Below are positions 1 through 9,804 of a DNA stretch of 54,430 nt, one piece after another; the first letter of the stretch is position 1, and every line of letters begins with the position of its first letter. The stretch is from Pelagibacteraceae bacterium AG-430-I06. GTDB lineage: Bacteria > Pseudomonadota > Alphaproteobacteria > Pelagibacterales > Pelagibacteraceae. Under the pieces are notes generated by a model. The model searched no databases and had not been told where the DNA came from. It worked only from the letters and a program-made list of their open reading frames with translations. The DNA lies in NCBI GenBank assembly GCA_003209895.1, contig QCOH01000008.1, forward strand, positions 1-54,430, in the 5' to 3' direction. The translations under genes and the position numbers were made by a program.

Positions 1-240
1 AACGTAAACATTTGCACCTTTTTTTAAATATTGTTGAACTACATTTACAAGACCTTCATTAAAAATTACTATTCTGTGCCACTCTGTTTTTTCTTTTCTT
101 TCCCCAGTTGATTTGTCTTTCCAACTTTGACTGGTTGCAATACTAAGCCTTGCGACGTTTTTCCCGTTAACCATTTGTTTAATCTCTGGATCTGCCCCAA
201 GTCTTCCGATTAATTGTACTTTATTTAAACTTCCAGCCAT
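1..240 (-). CDS. ssb: single-stranded DNA-binding protein SSB (3' end outside window)
   Basis: The first 80 codons of SSB read leftward from an ATG at 240-238 and run off the window edge. The translation starts MAGSLNKVQLIGRLGADPEI and continues with VARLSIATSQSW and EKTEWHRIVIFN, the typical SSB OB-fold N-terminus. SSB coats single-stranded DNA in replication, recombination and repair. The acidic C-terminal tail that recruits partner proteins is not in the window. The gene diverges from uvrA, an arrangement common in alphaproteobacteria. I trust the family call; only the C-terminal half is unseen. Confidence 0.95.
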   Translation of the reverse strand, partial: MAGSLNKVQLIGRLGADPEIKQMVNGKNVARLSIATSQSWKDKSTGERKEKTEWHRIVIFNEGLVNVVQQYLKKGANVYV

Positions 241-338
241 AATATCTTAGGTTTATTATAATGAATAAATTTAACAAATAATTTTATAACATATTTGATC
301 GTTAATTATAAGACCAATATATTTTGGGGATAAAAAAG
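241..338. promoter_or_regulatory. divergent ssb/uvrA promoter region
   Basis: About 98 bp of AT-rich DNA separates the divergent starts of ssb and uvrA and must hold both promoters. TTATAAT-like hexamers occur on both strands around 253-264, but no convincing -35 box stands out. In many bacteria this region carries a LexA (SOS) operator. I saw neither a GTTC-N7-GTTC nor a CTG-N10-CAG element here. Confidence 0.5.
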
Positions 339-3215
339 ATGTTGAAAAAGATATTGATTAAAGGGGCAAAAGAACACAATTTAAAAAATATTTCATTAGA
401 GATACCAAAAGAAAAATTAATTGTAATAACCGGACTTTCTGGTTCCGGAAAATCATCTTTGGCATTTGATACAGTATATGCCGAAGGTCAAAGAAGGTAT
501 GTGGAAAGCCTTTCTGCATATGCAAGACAATTTTTAGACAAAATGAAAAAACCTAATGTTGATTTAATAGAGGGTTTGAGCCCAGCGATATCAATTGAGC
601 AAAAAAATGCTCCAAAAAATCCAAGATCTACTGTAGCAACGGTAACGGAAATTTATGATTATATGCGAGTTTTATATTCTAGGGTAGGAATACCCTATTC
701 ACCATTTACTGGTAAGCCTATTGTATCGCAGTCAGTGAGCGATATGGTTGATAAAATCAAAGCACTACCCAAAAGTTCAACAATTTTTTTACTTGCGCCA
801 GTAGTAAGAGGAAGAAAAGGTGAATACAAAAAAGATATTCTAAATTATAAAAAAAGAGGTTTTTTAAAAATCAAAGTGGATGGCACATATTACGACATCG
901 ATGATTTTCCGAATTTAAATAAAAAAATTAAGCACGATATCTCAATCATAGTCGACAGAATTGTTTTAAATTCAAATTTAGGTAATAGGCTTGCAGATAG
1001 TGTTGAAACGGCATTAAACTTATCAAACGGTTTGTTAATTGTTGAATATGAGAATGAAACTATACCAAAAAAATTTAGAAAAAAAGAAAGTGTAATTTTT
1101 TCATCTAAATTTTCTTGTCCTGAAAGTGGCTTCACAATTGAAGAAATAGAACCTAGGCTTTTTTCTTTTAATAGTCCTTTTGGAGCTTGCGAAGAGTGTG
1201 AAGGAATAGGCCATAACTTAAATGTTGACCCAAATCTCGTAATACCAGATAAAAATAAAAGTATTTCTGATGGCGCAATAGAGCCTTGGGCAAAATCTAC
1301 CTCTATGTACTATGCTCAAACTTTAGCATCTATAGGTAAGCACTATAAATTTGATTTATCTATAAAATGGAAAAAGCTTTCAAAAAGAATACAAGACATT
1401 ATACTTTACGGTTCTGATGACGATGAAATTAAATTCCATTATGACGATGGATACGAAAAATACGATACAAAAAAAACTTTTGAGGGTGTAATTAATAACT
1501 TAGAAAGAAGATATTTAGAAACAGATAGTGACTGGAAAAGAGAGGAAATTTCACAATATCAGAGCGAAACAAATTGCGATAAATGTAAAGGACTCCGTTT
1601 AAAAGACGAGGCTCTTTGTGTAAAAATTAATAAAATAAATATCAGCGAAGCAACTAGATTTTCAATAGAAGAAGCTAAAAAATGGTTTGATAACTTAGAA
1701 AATATATTATCAGCACGGGAAAAAAAAATTGCTCAACATATATTGAAAGAAATTAACGAAAGACTTAATTTTTTATTAAATGTTGGCTTAAATTATCTTA
1801 CGCTTTCAAGAGAGTCCGGAACTTTATCAGGTGGAGAGTCCCAAAGAATTAGATTAGCTTCTCAAATCGGCTCTGGTTTAACTGGAGTCTTGTATGTTCT
1901 AGATGAACCATCAATAGGTCTTCATCAAAGAGACAATAAAAAATTAATAGCTGCATTAAAAAGACTTAGAGATCTTGGTAATACAGTTATTGTCGTTGAA
2001 CATGATGTTGAAACTATGGAAAATGCTGATCACATTATAGATTTAGGACCAGAAGCAGGTACCAATGGAGGTAATATAAGTGCACAAGGTAACCTGCAAG
2101 ATATTATAAAAACTAAAGAAAGTATTACAGGAAATTATTTGTCTGGAAAAAAACATATTGAAGTTCCTAAAAAAAGAAAAAATGCCAAAAATGGAAGATT
2201 TTTAGAAATTTTAGGTGCGAGCGGTAATAATCTAAAGAATGTTGATCTTAAAATTCCTATTGGTACTCTCACTTGTGTTACTGGTGTTTCGGGAAGTGGA
2301 AAATCTACATTAATATTACAAACCTTATTTAATGCTCTAAATCTATTATTAAATAATAATAAATCTAGGAAATTACCTAAAGAGTTTAGAAATTACAAAG
2401 GAACAGAATTAATTGATAAAGTTATTGATATCGATCAATCGCCTATTGGAAGAACACCCCGATCAAATCCAGCAACTTATACTGGTGCGTTTGGTCCGAT
2501 AAGAGATTGGTTTGCAAATTTACCAGATTCAAAGACGAGAGGATATAAGCCTGGAAGATATTCGTTTAATGTTAGAGGTGGTAGATGCGAAACCTGTGAG
2601 GGTGATGGCGTAATAACTTATGAAATGCATTTTTTACCTGACGTGTATATTCCTTGCGACGCATGTAAAGGTACAAGATACAATAGAGAAACATTAGAAA
2701 TCAGATTTAAAAACAAAAATATTGCTGATGTATTAAATATGACAGTAGATGAAGCTTGTGATTTTTTTAAAAATATACCGGCTGTTTACTCTAAAATATT
2801 GACTTTAAAACATGTTGGGTTGGGCTACATAAAAATAGGCCAGCAGGCCACAACTTTATCGGGTGGTGAAGCTCAGAGAATAAAATTAGCAAAAGAACTA
2901 TCAAAAAGGTCAACGGGAAGAACACTGTACATACTTGATGAGCCTACAACTGGACTTCATGCACATGATATTAAGAAACTACTAGAAATATTGAAAGCTT
3001 TTGTTAATACTGGGAATACAGTTGTTGTTATTGAGCATAATCTAGATGTAATTAAAACTGCAGACTGGATTGTGGATATGGGTCCAGAAGGTGGTGATGA
3101 AGGTGGTAAAATAATTGCCGAAGGTTCTCCGGAAAAAATAGCAGAAATTCAGGGCAGTTATACAGGAAAATTTCTTAAAAATTTAATAAATGGTAAAATG
3201 AAAAAAACCGCATAA
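339..3215 (+). CDS. uvrA: excinuclease ABC subunit A
   Basis: UvrA is the ATP-dependent damage-recognition subunit of nucleotide excision repair, acting with UvrB. I start at ATG 339 (958 aa; E. coli UvrA is 940), which follows a GGGG Shine-Dalgarno; an in-frame TTG at 324 has none. Two ABC modules are visible: Walker [10 protein letters not shown] near residue 33 with signature LSGGESQR near 496, and Walker [10 protein letters not shown] near 649 with signature LSGGEAQR near 838. The second zinc module is intact (C750, C753, C773, C776). The first is not: the usual CxxC at 260-263 reads CPES, so one Cys is missing, while C284 and C287 remain. I recall the same change in other alphaproteobacterial UvrA proteins. 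Confidence 0.96.
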   Translation: MLKKILIKGAKEHNLKNISLEIPKEKLIVITGLSGSGKSSLAFDTVYAEGQRRYVESLSAYARQFLDKMKKPNVDLIEGLSPAISIEQKNAPKNPRSTVATVTEIYDYMRVLYSRVGIPYSPFTGKPIVSQSVSDMVDKIKALPKSSTIFLLAPVVRGRKGEYKKDILNYKKRGFLKIKVDGTYYDIDDFPNLNKKIKHDISIIVDRIVLNSNLGNRLADSVETALNLSNGLLIVEYENETIPKKFRKKESVIFSSKFSCPESGFTIEEIEPRLFSFNSPFGACEECEGIGHNLNVDPNLVIPDKNKSISDGAIEPWAKSTSMYYAQTLASIGKHYKFDLSIKWKKLSKRIQDIILYGSDDDEIKFHYDDGYEKYDTKKTFEGVINNLERRYLETDSDWKREEISQYQSETNCDKCKGLRLKDEALCVKINKINISEATRFSIEEAKKWFDNLENILSAREKKIAQHILKEINERLNFLLNVGLNYLTLSRESGTLSGGESQRIRLASQIGSGLTGVLYVLDEPSIGLHQRDNKKLIAALKRLRDLGNTVIVVEHDVETMENADHIIDLGPEAGTNGGNISAQGNLQDIIKTKESITGNYLSGKKHIEVPKKRKNAKNGRFLEILGASGNNLKNVDLKIPIGTLTCVTGVSGSGKSTLILQTLFNALNLLLNNNKSRKLPKEFRNYKGTELIDKVIDIDQSPIGRTPRSNPATYTGAFGPIRDWFANLPDSKTRGYKPGRYSFNVRGGRCETCEGDGVITYEMHFLPDVYIPCDACKGTRYNRETLEIRFKNKNIADVLNMTVDEACDFFKNIPAVYSKILTLKHVGLGYIKIGQQATTLSGGEAQRIKLAKELSKRSTGRTLYILDEPTTGLHAHDIKKLLEILKAFVNTGNTVVVIEHNLDVIKTADWIVDMGPEGGDEGGKIIAEGSPEKIAEIQGSYTGKFLKNLINGKMKKTA

Positions 3216-3242
3216 AAACTAATTTTTGTGCTATTATTAAGT

Positions 3243-3842
3243 ATGGTTAGTATATTAAATTCTTTGTCAAAAACTATTCATCTTTCGGTTATATTAGCTA
3301 TTTTATTGTTTGCAGGACTCTTTTTCTCTGGAGGTGATTGGGCTTTTGACAGGTTATTTTGGAGCTGGTTATTTAGATATCTTCATGTTGTTGTTGGAAT
3401 AATGTGGATTGGATTATTATGGTATTTAAATTTTGTACAAATACCAAATATGACTAAATTTACAGATGAACAAAAACCCGCTATTACAAAAATTATCGCC
3501 CCTGCTGTTTTGTTTTATTTTAGATGGGCTGCATTAGCGACAATAATAACTGGTTTAATTGTAGCTTATTTAAATGGGTATGTTCACGATGCAATGATAC
3601 TTGGTATTGGAAGTGGAGGAAAAAATACAGCGATTGGTATTGGTATGTGGCTAGGAATAATCATGGCCATTAATGTGTGGTTCATAATTTGGCCTAATCA
3701 AAAAAAAGTTCTGGGAATAGTTGAGTGTGCACCAGAAGATAAACCCAAGCACGCAAAAATAGCAATAATCACATCGCGTGTTAATACATTACTTTCTTTG
3801 CCAATGCTTATGACTATGGTAATTGCCCAAAACCTTTATTAA
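3243..3842 (+). CDS. PuuD-like integral membrane protein (urate hydroxylase membrane-domain family)
   Basis: A 199-aa protein with about four or five membrane segments. The segment RYLHVVVGIMWIGLLWYLNF, an aromatic-flanked His followed by GIMWIG, resembles the membrane domain of PuuD-type urate hydroxylases. PuuD proteins normally add a C-terminal cytochrome c domain with CxxCH; none is present here, so the biochemical role is unknown. I prefer ATG 3243 over GTG 3228. The gene lies 27 bp after uvrA on the same strand and overlaps the end of secF tail-to-tail by 3 bp. The family resemblance is moderate; a function in urate oxidation is not supported. Confidence 0.6.
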   Translation: MVSILNSLSKTIHLSVILAILLFAGLFFSGGDWAFDRLFWSWLFRYLHVVVGIMWIGLLWYLNFVQIPNMTKFTDEQKPAITKIIAPAVLFYFRWAALATIITGLIVAYLNGYVHDAMILGIGSGGKNTAIGIGMWLGIIMAINVWFIIWPNQKKVLGIVECAPEDKPKHAKIAIITSRVNTLLSLPMLMTMVIAQNLY

Positions 3843-4741
3843 ACTTCGCTGCTATCTTTATCGATGGTTTTAAAACTAACATTTAAATATTTAAGAATAG
3901 GACTAGCAACAAATATTGATGAGTAAGTGCCTACGATTACCCCAATTATCATAGCTAATGAAAAGCCCCTCAATATTTCTCCCCCTAAAATAAAAATTGA
4001 AAATAGAGCAAGTAGTGTTGTACTAGAGGTGATTATTGTTCTGGACAATGTTTCATTTATTGAAATATTAGAAATATCTTCAATTTTAAATTTTGAAAAT
4101 TTTCTTAAATTTTCTCTTATTCTGTCGTATATTACAACAGTGTCATTCATTGAGTAACCAACTATAGTTAAAACAGCAGCTACAATTGATAAATTAATTT
4201 CAAGAGATAATAATGAAAAAATACCAATTGTAATAAAAACATCGTGAAATATGGCCATTATTGATCCAAGACTGAATTGCCATTCAAATCTAACCCAAAT
4301 ATAAAAAAGCATAGCACCAAGGGCTAAGCTGATTGCCAAAATACCTGAATTTAGTAGTTCGGCGCTAACTTTGGGACCTACATTTTCTACTCTTCTAAAA
4401 TTTATTTCTGACCCAAGTTTATTTTTTACTTCATTTTTTATTTTTTTAATACTGTCCTTATTATTAAAAGTTTTTTTTTCAAATTTTATAAGGTAATCGC
4501 CAGTTTTACCAAATTCTTTAACATTTAAATCACCCAAATTCATATTGGAAAATGAGTCACGAATTTCAGAAATTTGTATATTTTTTGAGTCAATACGTAG
4601 CTCGATTAGTGTCCCGCCTTTAAAATCTATCCCAAAATTTAAACCTTTAAATAATATTAATAAAAAACTTATAATAACTAATAAAATAGAAATTATATTA
4701 GCCAATTTAAATTTGGAAACAAAATTATATTTAATGTTCAT
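3839..4741 (-). CDS. secF: protein translocase subunit SecF
   Basis: SecF (300 aa) works with SecD in the proton-motive-force-driven late stage of Sec export across the inner membrane. It has an N-terminal membrane helix, the hallmark FGIDFKGG (residues 36-43), a periplasmic domain, and five C-terminal helices including GYSMNDTVVIYDRIRENLR. The start ATG overlaps the stop of secD by 4 bp (ATGA), so the pair is probably translationally coupled. Length is usual for the family. Confidence 0.96.
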   Translation of the reverse strand: MNIKYNFVSKFKLANIISILLVIISFLLILFKGLNFGIDFKGGTLIELRIDSKNIQISEIRDSFSNMNLGDLNVKEFGKTGDYLIKFEKKTFNNKDSIKKIKNEVKNKLGSEINFRRVENVGPKVSAELLNSGILAISLALGAMLFYIWVRFEWQFSLGSIMAIFHDVFITIGIFSLLSLEINLSIVAAVLTIVGYSMNDTVVIYDRIRENLRKFSKFKIEDISNISINETLSRTIITSSTTLLALFSIFILGGEILRGFSLAMIIGVIVGTYSSIFVASPILKYLNVSFKTIDKDSSEV

Positions 4742-6291
4742 ATATTAATTTTACTTTCACTGTTTTTGAAAACAAATATCGAAATTAAATGTCTTGATAT
4801 AAAGTATGCAGAAAATAATGTTGTTATTAAACCTATAGATAATGTTACCGCAAAACCTTTAATTGGACCACTTCCAAATATAAACAAAATTATTGAAGCT
4901 ATTAATGTAGTAATATTTGCATCTAAAATTGTGGTAATTGATTTTCTAAATCCTAAATCAAAAGCTTGAACATTATTTTTTATATCAGAGAGTTCCTCTT
5001 TAATTCTCTCAAATATAAGAACATTTGCATCTACTGCCATCCCAACTGTCAAAATAATTCCAGCGATACCTGGCAATGTTAATGTAGCTTCGATTAATGT
5101 AAGAATCCCTATCAACATTAGTAAATTTGATATAAGTGCAAAATTAGCTATTAGTCCAAAAAGTCTATATTTAATAATCATAAATATAATGACTAAAGTA
5201 AAACCAACTATTAATGATATAATGCCTGCTTTGATTGAATCCTTTCCTAAATCTGGACCAACAGTTCTTTCTTCAGCAACGATTAAAGGGGTTGGTAGAG
5301 CTCCTGAACGTAGCAATAGTGATAAATCAGTAGCAGATTGAAAAGTAAAATTTCCAGAAATTGTTCCGTTTCCGCTTGTTATAGAATCTTGAATTACTGG
5401 AGCGCTTATAGCCTGACCATCAAGAATTATTGCTAATCTTTTTCCAATATTTTCAGAAGTAACTTTTCCAAATCTTTGAGATCCCAAACGATCCAAAGAA
5501 AATGCAACAATAGGTTGATTGTTAAGATTGTCAAATTTTGGTTGTGCATCTATTAAATTTTCGCCGCTTATAACAATTCTTTTACTAACTAGAATTTTTT
5601 CATTTGAATTTTGAAGTATAAGTTCTTCACTGCCAAATTCTCCCGATTGGTCTGTGACAAGTCTAAAATTTAGTTCTGCTGTTTTTCCTAGAAGCTCTTT
5701 TATTCTTTCAGGATCCTTAACACCAGGCAATTCTACAAGTATACGATTATTTCCTCTTTTTAAAATAGAAGGTTCTTTTGTTCCTACGTCATCTATTCTT
5801 CTCCTTACTATTTCAACAGATTGATTAACAGCTGCAGATTTTATATTTATAATGCCATACTTGGATAAATTAACATTAACTTTATTATTCAAAATTTTAT
5901 AATCTAATTCATAAGAATTGTATTGATTTAAAAAAGGATTAATCAAATTATTATTTTTTTCTAAAAAAAACTTTTCAAATTTATTTGAATCATTATCATT
6001 AAAATTAAACTCAATATTATTATCTTTTATAATGAAATTGTTAAATTTAATCTCTTCTTCCTTTAACTTTTTTTTTAAAGGAATGGCTTTTGATTGAATT
6101 GCTTTTCTCTCTAATAATGATGTGTCAATTTCTAAAAGTAAATAAGATCCTCCCTGAAGATCAAGACCTAAATTTATTTTTTTTTTTAAAAAAAAGTCTT
6201 CTGAATTTATAAAGTTAAAAAATGTAAAAATACTTGTAAGAAAAAAAATTAAATATATTGATATAGCTTTTAACTTTGAAAAATTCAGCAC
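4738..6291 (-). CDS. secD: protein translocase subunit SecD
   Basis: SecD (517 aa) is the partner of SecF. An N-terminal helix is followed by LGLDLQGG at residues 41-48, a large periplasmic region containing VEIVRRRIDDVGTKEPSI, and five C-terminal helices with the conserved GMAVDANVLIFERIKEEL. It is about 100 residues shorter than E. coli SecD, mainly in the periplasmic part, as in other alphaproteobacteria. It starts 4 bp after yajC and overlaps secF by 4 bp, giving a yajC-secD-secF unit. Confidence 0.96.
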   Translation of the reverse strand: MLNFSKLKAISIYLIFFLTSIFTFFNFINSEDFFLKKKINLGLDLQGGSYLLLEIDTSLLERKAIQSKAIPLKKKLKEEEIKFNNFIIKDNNIEFNFNDNDSNKFEKFFLEKNNNLINPFLNQYNSYELDYKILNNKVNVNLSKYGIINIKSAAVNQSVEIVRRRIDDVGTKEPSILKRGNNRILVELPGVKDPERIKELLGKTAELNFRLVTDQSGEFGSEELILQNSNEKILVSKRIVISGENLIDAQPKFDNLNNQPIVAFSLDRLGSQRFGKVTSENIGKRLAIILDGQAISAPVIQDSITSGNGTISGNFTFQSATDLSLLLRSGALPTPLIVAEERTVGPDLGKDSIKAGIISLIVGFTLVIIFMIIKYRLFGLIANFALISNLLMLIGILTLIEATLTLPGIAGIILTVGMAVDANVLIFERIKEELSDIKNNVQAFDLGFRKSITTILDANITTLIASIILFIFGSGPIKGFAVTLSIGLITTLFSAYFISRHLISIFVFKNSESKINI

Positions 6292-6295
6292 AAAA

Positions 6296-6577
6296 TTATT
6301 TTTTAATTTCTTTTTTTAAATGACTTTGTATCGTATTTCTAATAACTTGAACCTTAACTCCGCTTGATATTTCAATTTCTATTCTATCATCTTCAAAAAC
6401 TCTATCCACTTTTCCAATAATTCCGCCTGAGGTTATAACCTCATCTCCTCTTTTGAGGGCTTTAACCATATCCTTGTGTTCCCTTACTCTTTTTTGTTGA
6501 GGTCTAATTAGAAAAAAATAGAAAATAACAAAAATAAGTATTAATGGAATAAATTGTGCAAAATTAGATCCGCTCAT
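6296..6577 (-). CDS. yajC: Sec translocase accessory subunit YajC
   Basis: A 93-aa single-span protein: one N-terminal helix (FAQFIPLILIFVIFYFFLIR), then PQQKRVREHKDMVKALKRGD and a small basic domain with VITSGGIIGKV. This is the YajC pattern; YajC associates with SecDF and the YidC/SecYEG holotranslocon. It lies directly upstream of secD. In many alphaproteobacteria surE, pcm and a peptidase-like gene sit between serS and yajC; here serS is the immediate neighbour, 58 bp away, consistent with genome reduction. Confidence 0.93.
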   Translation of the reverse strand: MSGSNFAQFIPLILIFVIFYFFLIRPQQKRVREHKDMVKALKRGDEVITSGGIIGKVDRVFEDDRIEIEISSGVKVQVIRNTIQSHLKKEIKK

Positions 6578-6635
6578 TATGTTAGAATAAATATATTAAT
6601 AATATTATTTTAACAACTAATTTTTTTAATTAATA

Positions 6636-7883
6636 TTAAATTTTATCTAAATTTTTCATGTATGGTCTTAAGCAGTCAGGAATAGTTATAGAACCATCTG
6701 GGTTTTGATAGTTTTCGATAATTGCAATTAAAGTTCTACCAATAGCTAATCCTGAACCATTGAGGGTTCCTAAAAAATCATTTTTGCTATTTTCATCTTT
6801 AAATTTAGCTTTCATCCTTCTTGACTGAAATTGACCACAAGAAGAACAACTTGAAATTTCCCTATACTTATTTTCAGAAGGAATCCATACTTCAAGATCA
6901 ATTGTTTTTTCTGCACTAAATCCCATATCGCCAGTTGAAAGAAGAACCGACCTATATGGAAGTTTCAATTTTTTTAAAATTTTCTCGGCGCATGAAGTCA
7001 TTCTATCAAGCTCCTGAACACATTTGGCCGGATGTACGATACTTACTAGTTCGACTTTATAAAATTGATGTTGTCTCAACATTCCTTTTGTATCTTTTCC
7101 GTAACTACCCGCTTCTTTTCGAAAGCATGCTGTAGATGCAACTAATCTAATAGGAAGACTTTTGTTTGGTAGTATTTTCTCTTTTACCATGTTTGTTAAA
7201 ATAACTTCAGCTGTTGGTATTAAGTATTTTTTTTGATCACCGTCTAAATTTAGTTGAAACTGATCGTTCTCAAATTTAGGTATTTGACCTGTGCCATACA
7301 TTGTACTTTCATTTGCTATTAACGGTGGTGAAATTTCTTCATAACTAAACTCTTTTGTATGTGTATCTAACATAAAATTAGAAATCGCCCTTTCTAGCTC
7401 TGCAAACTTACCTTTCAAAAAAACAAATCTTGACCCAGAAGTTTTTGTCGCTGTATCAAAATCAATTAAATTTAGTTTTAAACCAATTTCATAGTGTGAC
7501 TTAGGTTCAAAATCAAATTTAGGCAATGCACCTTCTGTTTTTAATATTTTGTTTGACTCGGCATCTTTTCCGACCGGGACATCGTTTAAAGCTATATTGG
7601 GCATAATGTTTAAAATTGGATTTATTTTATTTTTTATTTGAGACTGTAAATTATCAAGTTTTTTTATCTCATCAGATATTTTTTTCGATTTATTAAATAA
7701 TTTTTTATCCTTAGTTTTAGATATTAATTTTTTTTCTTGTTCTAATTTTTCAATTTTTTGGGTTAGTTCTCTATTTTTTTTATCAAGTTTAAGTAATTCG
7801 TCAAAATTTATTTTTGAATTTCTATCTAAAATCTTTTTCTTAAAAAGTTTAGTATTTTCTCTGATAGATTTAATGTTATGCAT
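6636..7883 (-). CDS. serS: seryl-tRNA synthetase
   Basis: A class II aminoacyl-tRNA synthetase of 415 aa charging tRNA-Ser (and tRNA-Sec where present). A long charged coiled coil spans roughly residues 25-105, the tRNA-binding arm. Motif 2 appears as ACFRKEAGSYGKDTKGMLRQ and is followed by HQFYKVE. Motif 3 is visible as GSGLAIGRTLIAIIENYQ. The gene starts 1 bp after the end of tatC. Confidence 0.97.
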   Translation of the reverse strand: MHNIKSIRENTKLFKKKILDRNSKINFDELLKLDKKNRELTQKIEKLEQEKKLISKTKDKKLFNKSKKISDEIKKLDNLQSQIKNKINPILNIMPNIALNDVPVGKDAESNKILKTEGALPKFDFEPKSHYEIGLKLNLIDFDTATKTSGSRFVFLKGKFAELERAISNFMLDTHTKEFSYEEISPPLIANESTMYGTGQIPKFENDQFQLNLDGDQKKYLIPTAEVILTNMVKEKILPNKSLPIRLVASTACFRKEAGSYGKDTKGMLRQHQFYKVELVSIVHPAKCVQELDRMTSCAEKILKKLKLPYRSVLLSTGDMGFSAEKTIDLEVWIPSENKYREISSCSSCGQFQSRRMKAKFKDENSKNDFLGTLNGSGLAIGRTLIAIIENYQNPDGSITIPDCLRPYMKNLDKI

Positions 7884-7884
7884 T

Positions 7885-8643
7885 TTATTCTTTATTATTT
7901 TTTTCTGTAATTTTCACAGATAATATAGATAATTCATAGAGTATCAATAATGGTATTGCTAAACCAATTTGTGTAATTGGGTCCGGAGGTGTTAATATAG
8001 CGGCAGCAGCAAAAATTATAACAATAAAATATTTTCTTCTAAGCTTTAAATATTCTGAGTCAATAACACCTATCCTTGCTAGTAAATTTAATAAAACTGG
8101 TAATTGAAAACTTAATCCAAATGCAAAGATTAGTCTCATAATTAAAGATAAGTATTCATTAACTTTAGCTTCTAGTTGTATAGGTAAAATGTTGTTTGTT
8201 CCAGAAGTCTCAAAAGATAAAAAAAATTTAATTGCTAAAGGCATAACCAAATAATAAATAAGCATCGCACCAAGCAAGAATAAAATTGGTGTTGCGATTA
8301 AGTATGGTAATAAAGCTTTTTTTTCGTTTTGATATAAACCTGGTGCAACAAATTTCCATATTTGTGTTAAAACTATTGGACTCCCTAAAAAGATAGCGGC
8401 GAAAAAAGCAACTTTTAAATAAGTAATAAAAGTTTCGTGTAATGCAGTAAAAATTAATCTTCTTTCAATACCATCACCTTCTACTGCTTTTGCATATGGT
8501 TCTACTAAAAAATTATAAATATTTTCAGCAAAAATATATCCGGCAACAAAAATTACAAAAATAAAAATAAGTGAACGAATAAGTCTAGACCTAAGTTCGC
8601 TTAAATGGCTTACAAAAGAAGACTCTTTTTTATTTTCACCCAT
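7885..8643 (-). CDS. tatC: Sec-independent translocase subunit TatC
   Basis: TatC (252 aa) is the multispanning receptor for twin-arginine signal peptides. The N-terminus has HLSELRSRLIRSLI, followed by about six helices; the loop FVAPGLYQNEKKALLPY and the segment FGLSFQLPVLLNLLARIGVI are family hallmarks. I start at ATG 8643 (MGENKKESSFVSHL). An upstream in-frame extension to 8709 is lysine-rich and lies wholly inside tatB. The chosen start overlaps the tatB stop by 8 bp. Confidence 0.95.
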   Translation of the reverse strand: MGENKKESSFVSHLSELRSRLIRSLIFIFVIFVAGYIFAENIYNFLVEPYAKAVEGDGIERRLIFTALHETFITYLKVAFFAAIFLGSPIVLTQIWKFVAPGLYQNEKKALLPYLIATPILFLLGAMLIYYLVMPLAIKFFLSFETSGTNNILPIQLEAKVNEYLSLIMRLIFAFGLSFQLPVLLNLLARIGVIDSEYLKLRRKYFIVIIFAAAAILTPPDPITQIGLAIPLLILYELSILSVKITEKNNKE

Positions 8644-8866
8644 TTTTATTTTCTTCTTTTTTTGATGATTTTGTCTCTTTTGGTTCTTCGACTTTGATTT
8701 CATCATCAAAATTACTTAATTTTTCTTGGATATTCGAAAAATACCTTTTTGTTGAACCTATAAAATTTCCAATTTTTTTTAGTACAATGGGAAAATCTTT
8801 TGGTCCAATAACTAATATTGCTACTGTCACAATAATTAGTATTTCAAACCATCCAATCTGTGGCAT
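8636..8866 (-). CDS. tatB: Sec-independent translocase subunit TatB
   Basis: A 76-aa protein starting MPQIGWFEILIIVTVAILVI, with the Gly-Pro hinge (IGPKDFP) after the single helix. It then has an amphipathic helix (VLKKIGNFIGSTKRYFSNI) and a charged tail. Glu at position 8 and the GPKDFP hinge distinguish TatB from TatA. It is shorter than E. coli TatB (171 aa), as usual in reduced alphaproteobacteria. It lies 6 bp after tatA. Confidence 0.93.
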   Translation of the reverse strand: MPQIGWFEILIIVTVAILVIGPKDFPIVLKKIGNFIGSTKRYFSNIQEKLSNFDDEIKVEEPKETKSSKKEENKNG

Positions 8867-8872
8867 GATTAA

Positions 8873-9064
8873 TTACTTTTTCTCTGAATTGGAATCTTCT
8901 TCTTTATTTTCAGATGATTCTATCTTCTCGTCAGAAGACATACCTTTTTTGAAACTTTTAATTCCTTTAGCAACATCTCCCATTAAACTAGAAATTTTAC
9001 CTCTTCCAAAAAGTAAAACTACAAGGACAACTACTATCGCTATTTGCCAAAAACTTATACCCAT
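8873..9064 (-). CDS. tatA: Sec-independent translocase subunit TatA
   Basis: A 63-aa pore-forming Tat component. One helix ([15 protein letters not shown]) is followed by the [20 protein letters not shown] amphipathic segment and an acidic tail. The FG hinge after the helix and the conserved F-K-K-G are typical of TatA. It is first in the tatA-tatB-tatC trio, 43 bp after scpB. Confidence 0.93.
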   Translation of the reverse strand: MGISFWQIAIVVVLVVLLFGRGKISSLMGDVAKGIKSFKKGMSSDEKIESSENKEEDSNSEKK

Positions 9065-9107
9065 AATTACCTATTTATATACAATAAATATTATTAAATA
9101 AATATCT

Positions 9108-9797
9108 TTATTCGTCAGTTTTCGGTGTCTCTTTTATCACCTCGTCTATATTTGAATAAATATTATCTTTCTTTTCCTTTTCTTGCTCTTTAAAGAATTT
9201 ACCAGTTCCAAATATTGATGAATCAACTGATGATGTATCTATTAAACCTGCAGAACTTAGTTCATCAATTGTCGGAAGATCAGACAGTTTTTGAATATTA
9301 AAATGATTTAAAAAATTTTCTGTAGTGACGTATTGAATTGGTTTTCCAGGAACATCCTTTCGGCCAGATGGTTTTATCCAATCTAATTCTAATAATACTT
9401 CCAATGTATTAGAGGCAAAAGCCACTCCTCTTATATTTTCAATTTCAGATCTAGTTACAGGCTGGTGATATACAATTATAGAAAGAGTTTCGATAGAGGC
9501 TCGCGACAATTTTTTTTGAGTGGATTTTTGTAGAGACATTAATTCAGATAAATCTGTAGCTGTTCTAAAAATCCATTTATTAGAGATGCACACTAAGTTA
9601 ATACCTCTTGAAGAGTATTCTTCTTGAATTTTTAATAAAATATTTTTTATATTCTTTGTTGTGCCAACTCTTTTTATTATAGTGTCCTCATCTAGAGGTT
9701 CGTCAGCAGCAAATATAATAGCTTCTATTTCTCGTTCTATCCTAGATTTTTTTTTTGGGAAATTAATTATATTATTATCGTTTTTGTCTTTTTGCAT
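9108..9797 (-). CDS. scpB: segregation and condensation protein B
   Basis: ScpB (229 aa) is the winged-helix kleisin-associated subunit of the SMC-ScpAB condensin that compacts and segregates chromosomes. The conserved core is visible: EIEAIIFAADEPLDEDTI, KLSRASIETLSIIVYHQPVT and RSEIENIRGVA, then GRKDVPGKPIQYVTTENFL. The C-terminal tail is charged and unconserved. It starts 7 bp after scpA. Confidence 0.94.
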   Translation of the reverse strand: MQKDKNDNNIINFPKKKSRIEREIEAIIFAADEPLDEDTIIKRVGTTKNIKNILLKIQEEYSSRGINLVCISNKWIFRTATDLSELMSLQKSTQKKLSRASIETLSIIVYHQPVTRSEIENIRGVAFASNTLEVLLELDWIKPSGRKDVPGKPIQYVTTENFLNHFNIQKLSDLPTIDELSSAGLIDTSSVDSSIFGTGKFFKEQEKEKKDNIYSNIDEVIKETPKTDE

Positions 9798-9804
9798 TTA
9801 ACAA

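Noticed and set aside
241-338. LexA (SOS) operator between ssb and uvrA
   Set aside because: I looked because it is common here, but found no GTTC-N7-GTTC or CTG-N10-CAG pattern.
8694-9101. 135-codon plus-strand frame across tatA/tatB
   Set aside because: Both genes on the other strand are well-recognised Tat subunits; the frame has no family resemblance.
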